Made by a program: the position numbers and the translations under genes. A stretch of DNA of 64,000 bases, taken from NCBI GenBank assembly GCA_918026815.1, contig CAKJVC010000163.1:1-64000 (forward strand), given 5' to 3'. The stretch comes from Chalara sp. BL73. Its lineage: Eukaryota; Ascomycota; Leotiomycetes; Helotiales. The notes under the pieces were generated by a model. It was not told where the DNA came from, ran no database searches, and saw only the letters and a list, made by a program, of their open reading frames with translations. Positions 9,970 to 19,627 of this stretch are shown here, one piece after another (positions within the stretch are counted from its first letter, which is position 1; each line of letters opens with the position of its first letter).

Positions 9970-11307
9970 CTATGTGGATCCGCGACGTATGCGACTCCTG
10001 CCACGTGCCGAATTCCCAGAGCGAGCTGTTCTTTCACGCGTGGGGGTTCTGCCTCGTACCGGACTCCTAGCCGGGTCCGTCCTACCCCGTAGAGGACCTC
10101 TCCATCTCTCCAATTCCCTTGCGGTCTCTTGGCCCTGGGGACGAAGCTCGCGCGTTCTCTGCTGCGACTCCAGGCTTCCTTCCAATGGACGATGTTCTGC
10201 CCATGCTTGCATTTGTGATATGGCGAGTTCTAGTTCCAAATCTGGATGTTGCTGTCTTTCATGATACATCTCGCGCATGAGCTGGCGTGGTTGATGTTGT
10301 GATAACAGTCGCCTCAGAGGTTCATGTGGGTCTCTTGCTCGTTGGTGGATCGCAGATGCTTGTAGTAATGTTCCTGCCTGCTGTTCTGGACCATCCCAGA
10401 GTCGATGATGAATTTGAATTGGTGGATGATCTGGTCTAGCAGCTGCCGTATCAAACAGATTGTTCATCGGCTGAGATATACGCATGGTAGCTCTAATGTA
10501 GCTATAAGGGTCTGCATCAAGGTTGAAGTTGACGTTCGAAACATTGGCGGGAGCCCCCAGAGATGGCGGGGCAGGATTTCCTACAGAAACTGGCATTTGC
10601 GAGCCATTTTCTTGACGGGTGTCCATGGAAGTTTGGCCGATATGCTCGTTGAAGGCATCCAAGGTTGAAGCGAGGGCTTCTGTCTCAAAAGATCGAGTGA
10701 CAGATCTTTCAGCAACAAGAAATGCCTCCTGGTAACCTAACGAGGAATACTCCTCAGGGAGATCATCATCATCGATATCATCTTCAAAGTCAATGCTATT
10801 GACATCGAGGGACTGCACATACGCCATCCCTCTCGCCTCCTCCCCCTCAGGGGTGAATTGGGGTTCTGGCTCTACTCCATATGCCCGCATCCTAACAAGG
10901 CGCTCGCTCTGTTGCGGGGTCATTCCGAGGGACGTAAGTCGACCAACGAGCCTATTCAGATCATTTCGCGGCATGGCGGGTCTAATGAGGTCTCTGCAAA
11001 GTACGCACGAGAGCTCTTCGGTGCCTACTCTTGCAACCCACTGCTTCCAGCACTCCTCACCGACATAATGGTTGTTCCTTGGGCAGATCAGCTCACGCTC
11101 CTCCACATCACCGTCTTCATTTGGACAGTAGTATGGTTGATAGCAAATCGCACAGGTGATGTTGTTCTCGGTAAATGGTGCCGCGGAGGTTTCGGCGAGC
11201 TCGACCATCTCAGGAGTGCCTTTTTCTCGGATATGTGCGATTTGCTCAGCTGTGAACTTTGCAGGAGCCTCTGAGGACACTGAAGTCTGCTGGGATGAGT
11301 TGGACAT
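9970..11307 (-). CDS. RING-type zinc-finger protein with unusual spacing (445 aa)
   Basis: Single exon starting at the ATG 11305-11307. A zinc-binding cluster lies at residues 52-104: C52, C55, C61, C75, H80, C86, C101 and C104, beginning CAIC and ending CVLC. Eight potential ligands fit a RING-like fold, but the middle is C-x4-H-x5-C rather than the standard C-x-H-x2-C-x2-C, so E3 ubiquitin-ligase activity is an inference. Residues about 180-200 form an acidic patch (DFEDDIDDDDLPEEY). The C-terminal third is rich in Gln, Arg and His, ending in Arg-Gly/Arg-Thr-rich sequence (RGRTDPARSPVRGRTPTRER), a typical RNA-binding or nuclear-targeting tail. No named orthologue recognised. Confidence 0.8.
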   Translation of the reverse strand: MSNSSQQTSVSSEAPAKFTAEQIAHIREKGTPEMVELAETSAAPFTENNITCAICYQPYYCPNEDGDVEERELICPRNNHYVGEECWKQWVARVGTEELSCVLCRDLIRPAMPRNDLNRLVGRLTSLGMTPQQSERLVRMRAYGVEPEPQFTPEGEEARGMAYVQSLDVNSIDFEDDIDDDDLPEEYSSLGYQEAFLVAERSVTRSFETEALASTLDAFNEHIGQTSMDTRQENGSQMPVSVGNPAPPSLGAPANVSNVNFNLDADPYSYIRATMRISQPMNNLFDTAAARPDHPPIQIHHRLWDGPEQQAGTLLQASAIHQRARDPHEPLRRLLSQHQPRQLMREMYHERQQHPDLELELAISQMQAWAEHRPLEGSLESQQRTRELRPQGQETARELERWRGPLRGRTDPARSPVRGRTPTRERTARSGNSARGRSRIRRGST

Positions 11308-12853
11308 GTTGTAGATCTATGTCTAGAAGTTTGCGTGGTTGAATAAGAAGTAATGAACTTTCAATAAATCAATAAGTAGATTGGGCAAAGTGCTTGATGC
11401 AAATATGCCAGTTAACTATTTCAGAGAAGATATGCAATCCTCAAGAAACTAGAGGCGCCTAGTGACCGACCGGTAATTTTTAGTGCTTAAGTTTAAGTCA
11501 GCCAAAATTCAAATGGCTCGAACACCAGTCCTGTGACTCACCAAAGCAGGTCTTCGGATTGCCGCGATGAGAAGCTTGCAGAATGAATAATTCCGATTGC
11601 TCTTGATAAGTATCGGGAGCACGAGGATGTGTTTCAGATGATGATTTGCTGTGTGAAGTTCAGTTGAATCAGATACGAGTGGTCGAGCTGAGCTTTTCAA
11701 GCACGGTTCAAGCACGGCGCGTTGTAGAGCAAAATCGAACAGAAATAGGTATTGTTTGTGAGGTGTGAAGAGAAGAAGTTGAAGAGAGGGGGGGTTTCCC
11801 TGGTAGATATAGGTACTTTCAGTTCAGATTCAAATTTATTTCGCGAATCTCAACTAGTTAGGTCTTGCGATAATTAGGATTTCACCGAGTCTAGAACCTA
11901 CGCGATAGTCTAATGTTGGTAGATGCTATAGATCCTTGCAAGTGAGACTAGTACTAGCTATTTTTATCTTGACTGATTACAGATTTAGGTCAAGACAGCT
12001 GGTCCTGCTAGGTCCCCACGATGTTGCGTCTTAAAATCTCTCACAGGAGAAATCTGATCATGACGATCCTCCCAGACATTCCAAATATTCCAGCAGAAGC
12101 ATCAGTTCATGAATATATCTCCCCAAATACGATCTCAGACGAACTTCTCATTGCCTTCCTTTCCAGCCACCGGCACTAAGACGAACCGTTCCCGTAAGCT
12201 TGGAGACCTAAGCCCGAAGCTTCCGAACTAACGCAAACCGACTTGATTAAGTCAAAACTTAAAAGGTCACATGTATTCCATAGCGCATCAAAAAGAAACT
12301 AAGGCAAAAACAACTTAAATTCACTACTACAAAAAAGCTACTGTGCAGTAAAATGTGTCCCGGTTCAGAGCACGGACAAGTATAATGCAAAAGCTGCACT
12401 TAGGAAGGAAAAGATCCCATGTATGAACATTGTTTTACCTTTGGCATGAGAGAATAGAAGAGGTTGTGAAACTAACGGGGCGCAATGGAGAACGTCATCC
12501 AATACGCAATAAAGTACATCAAAGTGCTCGAGATACGCCAGGTTGGAACAACGCGTAGATTTGTCGTTGGGAATTTCCCGAATGAGAAATAAGATTGAGC
12601 GCTAGGTTCGGCCCGCGAAAGGTGCAGGGGCTTAAATAGAAACCTTAACTTATGTTTAGAAGCTTTATTACATAAGCAAATACTCTCTCCATTTACAAAA
12701 CTTGTGATTAGATCCTCTTTTATATCGTTAAGTCGAAATAATATTACTGTATTAAGCTGTATGCAAACCTATATCCTGCTGCGGTATCATGACATTGAAA
12801 CACCAAGATCTAAACTCCATCCGCTATGCTCCAATCCATTTCTGACACAAGAC
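11308..12853. other. Intergenic, no gene recognised
   Basis: 1.5 kb that holds the RING gene's promoter on its left side and the 3' end of the LMBD2-like gene on its right. The ORFs seen (11509-11715 minus, 12704-12931 plus) are short and featureless. The 12.2-12.7 kb part is AT-rich. Confidence 0.5.
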
Positions 12854-14972
12854 CTACAACCTAACTCTGCCCTCCTGCCTCCCTCCAAACCAGCTCATGA
12901 AGTCACGGCTCGGGCCCGGAGCCGCCTCTGATACGCCATCATTACCTCCCATCCATTTCGGACGCTTGATGCCCTCTCCCACATTCTGAAGCCACTTTGG
13001 AGTCTGGACTGTTTCGAATGTGTTTTTAACACGATGTCCGAATGCTTCAAAGAAATTCTCATCCTCTACGTGATCTCTTCGCGGCTGGGCTGCAGAAGCT
13101 GCTCTGGTTGTTGAGGGTTGACCTAGTGTGCGGTTTCTTTCTGCTGGAGGTACAGAAAGTATTGGTGCTGCTCTATTATTTGGGTTGTTGGGGGCATGAG
13201 TGCGCCGATCAGCAGAGCTGTCAGCTAGTCGGCTCAAAGATGAATCGCCGAGCTCTCGTTCAATGAGATCCCGCCCCTCACGCCACGACCCTGTGCCATA
13301 TCCAGTTTCATTCTCTTCATCTTCGTCATCAATGACTCCTCCGAAGCCCACTAACTTCTTCACCTTTCCATACAGATTGAAGAGTGTAGCAAATACCGGC
13401 ACCAGGATGAAAATTGGAAAGAGTGAGTCGAATCCCTCTCCAATGGGTGTAAGATTAATCAAAACGCCGAGGAACTTATGGAACACCGTCTCTTCCCTAA
13501 TCTCTTTCGGAAGAAAGGTCAAGAAATTGAACGACAGTGGCACAGACAACTTTGCTACTTGCATGGCGTACCACATAGCACTCTCGCCATGTGTATTCCT
13601 CTTTACTAGCGCCCTACCTCTCCAAACTTTGACTTCTGTCAGAGAATACAGAGCTGCTGCGCACATGTATAGTATCCATAATGATGCGATGACTTGTCCA
13701 GCGAAACCTATCTGGCCTTTCTCGCTTTCTGGATGGTGGACTACCGTAAGAAAGATAATCGAAATGTACTCGTTGATTGGCTTGGTGATCTCGGACCAAA
13801 TGATGCAGATTGATGCAAACGAGAGGAAGAAACCTAAGAACACTCGTGTATAAGGAACAACAAAATACTGATACAAGTACCGAGTATACGGCGTGTGAAT
13901 AGTGTATCGGTCCAAGAACGAAGAGTGTGGTGACGCATGGCCGATTTCAATCTTCTTTGATGCTGCTGAGTCAAGAGTAGCCTGGACTTTTACGGCATCA
14001 TTTAGAAGCCGATCCCACTCATCAATATATCTTGTTCTACTGTGTCTTGCTCTTGTAACCTTGCGACTCAGATCTGCTAAATATTGTTCCGTTATAACAT
14101 TCGGCACGTTAACAACGGGCATTGACATCCTTCTTGTTATCGTTCGAGGACGTGATTCTGGGAGATGCGAATCCTCGGCCAGCTCCTCAATCCAGTCTTG
14201 AAACAAGGCTGCAGACCCAGTTTTCCGGCTGGCAAGTGCAGCAACTTGTGCTTCTAGATCCTCCAAATTCTGTATTGCGTCTTCCATTTTCTCGTGAACC
14301 TTGGCAGCATTCCCTTGGATGCGGCGTAACCTTCCACTGATGCTAGCGTTTCTGAATAACAATCTGGGTATAGCGACTAGTCCATGACCCATCAAATAAA
14401 TAGCCAAGGCTAAACCCCAGCAATATGACAAAGCCATTACCAGCGACTTTACTGATTGAGTGTGAAAGCCTGCATATATGAATACATATATTGCCCCTGC
14501 TATACAGCTTGCTATTATAATTGCCTGGTATCGCGCATTTTCCTTCAACGAAAATAGTAATCGGCCCTTGGGCTCACGATGTCCAGAATCAATGTATTCG
14601 CCGAGGAAGGGACAAATGAACCTGAAACTTGTTAGCTTAAGAAGAAACATATATGTGTGAGATGCAATACCATGTCAATGCAAATGTCAACCAATAACTA
14701 ATGCGCCAGCTGACCAGGAGGAGACGGTCGGGCAAGACTATCCCTCTACTTCCAGCATCATGATCTCTTGCGGTTGACGCGAGATCAATCGGCACAAGTA
14801 ATACTATGCTCGCGGGCAACCATAGAGCGAAAAATATTGGGATCAGGACATAAAGAGGCGTGGTACGGAGGGGAAGATAATGGCGAAGCAGGAGCAGGAC
14901 GGCGAAGCTTATAACAATGAGGGCTGTACTAGCGAATATTTCGCTGCCGACGAGCGACAAAGTAGCTATCAT
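12854..14972 (-). CDS. LMBR1-domain membrane protein, LMBD2-like (689 aa)
   Basis: Two exons: complement of 12854-14621 and 14671-14972. The 49-nt intron (GTATTG...GCTAAC...CAG) splits a Trp codon and joins WRISYWLTFALTW to FICPFLGEYIDSGH, the conserved LMBR1 N-terminal block. About nine hydrophobic segments are visible: three in the first exon, two around residues 120-175, and four between about 370 and 540. Residues about 185-215 form a coiled coil (RLRRIQGNAAKVHEKMEDA). The C-terminal 150 residues are hydrophilic and low-complexity. LMBD2 proteins are multi-pass membrane proteins of poorly known role; animal members are linked to receptor signalling and trafficking. The start codon lies 308 bp from that of the divergent plus-strand gene. 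Confidence 0.88.
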
Positions 14973-15280
14973 ATTGTTTCATGGGTCTTGCAATCAGCTG
15001 AAAGAAATATGAATTGGCTGTCGTGGTGAAATAAGTGGTAAGTGAGCATCCCGGGCGCAGCGGCATCCAAAAGGAGCGGGAAACGCGGGCTGACGCACTT
15101 GCGCTCTCGTAAGCCGCATCACATGTAGATAAGGCGCGCCAAGTATTGATAAGAGCTCGTCTTGCAAAAAGAATCCCCACTTCAGGTTCTCCCCTCCACT
15201 TTACAATTCGTCCATACCGAATTGCGATTTTGAAAGCACCGCAAACATAGCTTACATTTGCAAATCGCAACATAGCCGAA
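14973..15280. promoter_or_regulatory. Shared divergent promoter region
   Basis: Only 308 bp separate the ATGs of the LMBD2-like gene (minus) and the 481-aa gene (plus), so both promoters and 5' leaders must overlap here. No TATA box is evident. Regulation in common is possible but unproven. Confidence 0.5.
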
Positions 15281-16864
15281 ATGGCCAGCGGCAAAGAACA
15301 TGGCCAGGCGATCTCGCCGCCCTACGCCGAAAATAACGGTGAAATTAGTAGTGAGGGTTTCCATGCTTTCTCTGCACAATTCCATCCTGACTCTTTTGCA
15401 GTCTTGCCCATCGATATCTCGAATCAATTGACCGATTTGGCGTCAGCTAATACTCCTCTACCTATTGGACCAAATGCCATACAAGTAACTCTTGCCAATT
15501 CTAGAGAATTAGGACTATCATATTCGCCTACACCAGAGACATCCTTTCGTGCGACATCTCCAACGAAGCGCAAGCTGGGAGGTGAATTACAAGTGAGCAA
15601 ACGGCTGAGAAAAACAATCGAGACTGCCGACGGAGATCAAACACAAGAATCACCCCTACAGCAGATTACAATTCATTCCAGCGATACCTTGCTCAAGAAA
15701 CACGGGAAGTCCACCGCAGAAATGGTGAGGGTAAGAGATGCTGGAGTCGGCGGAGCAAGATATATTCGTAAGTTATAGCTTCGCAATTTCCTCTCAATCG
15801 CGCAGCTGCCTATCTATAATGTATAACTCGGCCTGTACTGACGCCTTTCTATATAGGTACGCCCATGTCTGAATTGAATGAAACCCTACAAATCAGCCCT
15901 GAGGATTTTCTCAGACTTCAGCCATTGTGCAAGCAATTCATGCTAGACCCAGAACATCCCGAACGATTCAATATGGTTGGCAGGAAGGAAAGCCCCCAAG
16001 TCGATGTTAATAAAGTCAGACTCTTCGAAGTCACAACTAAGTTCCTAGTAGAGGGCGGTTGGGGAGAAGAGTTCTGGGGTGAAAAGAATGAAATAGCCAA
16101 TCGAACATATATATGGCCTGAGTCGAAGGAAGAGTACATAATTTGGAAGCATGCTTCTACACTAGTTACTAATCAGTGACAGTATTGCCCATTCTATGGT
16201 TGGTCTTATGCGTCGAATGGTTACGAACGAGAAACAACGTCTCTATGCGACAGCACAACGGGAGAAACGGGAAAGAGGCTACAAAGCAGCTTCTATCAAA
16301 TCGAAGAAGCCAAAAGTTGTCGACGCAAGAAGCTTGTTGAACAAGCTCAAGGGTATTGAGAGTAGTAGCGAGGAACAGAGCATGTCTCCTAGCCCAGATG
16401 CCGAAAGCTTCACGCAAGGGTCCCCCCCCCCTTCTTCAAAGACCCTGAAGCCGGATGAAGATTTGGGCCAGATATCTCGTGGACAAGAAAGCATTGCTGC
16501 CAGCACACTACCATCCAATACTAGTATTGTCTCCGCGTCACTAATAAGGGCCACTTCCGTCGTCTCTGTCCAAAGCACCTCGCCCAGATTCCCAGACTGC
16601 TGGCTCAACGTCCTTCAAAGCGGTCGCCGTATATTGCCCAAAGTGCCATTCAACACTGACAATGGAGAAAATTTTCATGATCTCCTTCAATTCATCGACA
16701 TCATCATTGACGATGGCCACTCTTACAAGGACGTCAAGGTTTCTGGCCCTACCGGTGTGATCGATGTCAATGACGAGGCGTCGTGGTCTGCTGCCCTCGA
16801 GGCAATCAAGGATGCCGATTGGATGGATGGCGAAGTCCGGATCATGGTTGATACCGCAACGTAA
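15281..16864 (+). CDS. Uncharacterised fungal protein (481 aa)
   Basis: Three exons: 15281-15767, 15857-16133 and 16183-16864. The first intron (89 nt) and the second (49 nt, GTACAT...TACTAAT...ACAG) restore a single frame; the second removes a stop that would otherwise truncate the protein at 16177. The N-terminal 165 residues are disordered and Ser/Thr-rich with a basic patch (SPTKRKLGG, SKRLRKT) like a nuclear localisation signal. A central globular block reads FLRLQPLCKQFMLDPEHPER, then LRRM-type sequence (MVGLMRRMVTNEKQRLYA) and a basic helix. The C-terminal 90 residues (from FPDCWLNVLQ) look folded and acidic. I recognise no named domain; a nuclear role is suggested only by the basic patches. 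Confidence 0.8.
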
Positions 16865-17452
16865 AACAGCTTATTTGCTTGGAGCGCGAGCAGGAGGTGA
16901 GATACAGGCAGCACGTGTATAACTACGATGAAAAAAAGAATTTAGAGATGGAACGTGCCTGGATCATCTGGAAAAGGCGATATGGGCTAGATGAGAACTA
17001 GGATGCATATGTACAACTAGGTTTTGCGCGTATCTGCTGCATTTAGCATAGACAGCACCTCTCACGAGGTATGAGACATGAATGGATGATATGATACCCC
17101 CTGGCCTAGTATATCCTAATTCCGCTTCGATTTATGTGTATCAAGAAGCTGACCCTATTCGCAGTTCAGATCAACCAGCTATGTGGAGTCCAACCATCAA
17201 TATCATTTGTGCAATAGGAGCTCGCGGTTTTGATTTTATATATCGAGCGACCAGAGTGCATCGTTTCCGCGCTATGTTTCGAATTTCCCGGATTTTGGGA
17301 TCCCGCGGGCACTGGGTAAGGCGACCGTGATGCTTTCCGCCATGCCAAGTAAATTGAGGGGCACACATTTTCTGTTTACCTTGGCCCCTCCATCCTTTCC
17401 AAAGCCCATTCTAGTCTTTGAAGTCAAGGTGTCTAACGTACCCGGGTTCAAG
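16865..17452. other. Intergenic
   Basis: Holds the 3' end of the 481-aa gene and the promoter of the methyltransferase gene. An open stretch from 17327 runs into the methyltransferase first exon in frame and is taken as 5' leader. Nothing else was seen. Confidence 0.5.
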
Positions 17453-18550
17453 ATGTCAAGTTTCCTTACCGATCGCATACGACTATCAGACGAGAGCGAT
17501 GCCAACAACGAACCAGAAGATTACCTCTCTTCTTCCTTGGGTGTGAGCTGAATCTTTCCCCTCGTTGCGTCCCTCCTGTTTGCAATAATTAGTTGCCGAA
17601 GAAACGAAGCTGATATGAAACAGGTCATATTCCCAGACGATATCACAAACCAACATGGCGACGCTTCTACATCCGTCATCTACCAATCTGCGGTCTTAGG
17701 GGACATCCACCTCGCTCTCGCAGACCCGGCGGCGCGCAACACATCATTGTTCAGCCACTTCGTGTGGAATGCCGCCGTATTGCTCGCGGTTTTCATCGAG
17801 GAAGGAACCATTACCTGTCCCCCATTTGCTCTCCAGGCTATCACCGACAATGGAGCAACCTCAAATCCCACACAAGCCTCCGTTAATGCCGACGCGGAAT
17901 ACAATGGGTACGATGAGAAGAGCGAGCTTGGCAGCGGAAGCACACAAGGAAGTCCTGGTGACATTACGGTAGATTTCTCCGTCCAGAATCTCTCCGTTCT
18001 TGAGCTCGGAGCCGGTACAGGTCTCGCTGGCATAGCAGCAACCCTAAGAGGCGCCTCCCGCGTGCTAATAACCGATTATCCAGCACCGGAAATCTTGGCT
18101 AACATTAAGGTCAACGTCGGCCGCAACATCACCTCCCGTGAGCCCTCACCTCCTGCCTTCGCCAGTGTCGAAGGCCACGAGTGGGGCGTCCTTACCGATC
18201 CCTTTTCAGTCATGCATAAAGAAATGTTTGATAGGATCATCGTGGCAGACTGCCTCTGGATGCCGCACCAGCACGAGAATTTGCTCAGGAGCATCAGGTG
18301 GTTCCTGAAGGAAGATGGCAAGGCGTGGGTTGTTGCGGGATTCCATACCGGGAGGGAGAAGATGAGTGGTTTCTTCAAGAGGGAGCAATTGCAGGGTTTG
18401 GGGCTGGAAATTGAGCGAATTTGGGAGAGGGAGGCCGGCGGTAGAGAGCGGGAATGGACAGAGGACAGGGGAATTGAGGATATCACGGAGCGGAAGAGAT
18501 GGTTGGTTGTCGCGGTACTGAGAAGACTGACCGAGACGACCGAAAAGTAA
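17453..18550 (+). CDS. Family-16-like lysine/nicotinamide methyltransferase (338 aa)
   Basis: Two exons: 17453-17542 and 17624-18550. The 81-nt intron (GTGAGC...AAACAG) joins SSSLG to VIFPDDITNQHG in phase. The fold is a class I S-adenosylmethionine-dependent methyltransferase. SHFVWNAAVLLA (about 74-85) matches the 'W-A-L-A' helix of methyltransferase family 16. ELGAGTGLAG (157-166) is SAM-binding motif I; VLITDYP carries the acidic residue of motif II; FDRIIVADCLWMPHQHENL is the post-motif II region where family 16 enzymes carry a D-x-x-Y/W signature. Relatives methylate lysines or N-termini of translation factors and chaperones; older names call them nicotinamide N-methyltransferase-like. 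The substrate is unknown. A Ser/Gly-rich insert (about 107-145) is disordered. Confidence 0.82.
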
Positions 18551-19627
18551 GATACGGCGAGGACCACCATGGAATTAATGGTGGCACCCATTGCAGTGGA
18601 ATTGTGACAAGGCTACAACAACCTGCATATATGGCTGGATGCCTTGCGGAACTGGGGGGACGGCAGCAACGGAGACACAACACAGTATAGGAAATGGACC
18701 GAGCGGTGAATGTACAGGGGTGCGATAGAATCCCAAGTCTCTGGTTCAGCCGCGCTCCGCCCGCCCAAGTGGTATCCAAGGCTGAGAGAGAACGGGCACG
18801 AACACATGGGAAAAATTGGCTCGGCCGATGGCGCGCTGGGAAAGGCTAGAGACGCAAGGGGCCGCCAGAGGACCGATATCCAGGTCTGTGGTACCTCAGC
18901 AGCAGCAGCAGCGGCAGCCATGCATGCCATTCTGCGCGAGTGATATGTGGATTTAAACGCGAGCTACTGCCTACGGACTATCTCCGCAGGTGACATCTAC
19001 TCCGGACGTGAGTTGATGAGAAGAAGGGAATAAGAAAGGAACAAGACGAGCAGGCCATAGAGTATCTAGTCCACAATAAATGGATGACGCGACACGTCAA
19101 CTCCACCATGCCTTTCTGCATATTAACAAATCACAATTGAATGGAGATCATGAGGGACAAGCCTGAATGTGTGATCAAGAGATGCAATCTCGTTTCAAAT
19201 TACTTTACGTCTAGCATATCTCAGCTCCTCGCTATGCACTCACAATTCATCAGGCCACCGGACCTGCCGATGCTCCTTTCCATCCTCTCATGTCCAAGAA
19301 TCTCATATCAGAGAAATTACATGATTCCATGATCCGCTCAACACAAATAAGACGACACAGCAAATATTGTCATACAAGAAACATATCCAACAGAAAATTA
19401 GAAAGAACTTTTGTCTTCCTGACCCGTTGTCCCAGTAGGTAGAATATAAGAATAAGAATGGTGTGGTATCGTAAAATGCGTGACCCCTTCCCCAAATTGC
19501 GCCTATAACAGTGTCCAAAAGCGGGGGTGATGAGGTATATAAGAATTTGTTCATAACACATGTCTTCGTAGCTGGCAAACAACTGGCATGTACTGTTGCT
19601 GCTCCTCGTACATGGGGGGCGAGGCGT
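18551..19627. other. Convergent intergenic region with CAG microsatellite
   Basis: Lies between two convergent genes. A short (CAG)n-like tract occurs at about 18899-18919. Short ORFs on both strands show no family features. It probably holds the long 3' UTR of the C2H2 gene. Confidence 0.5.
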
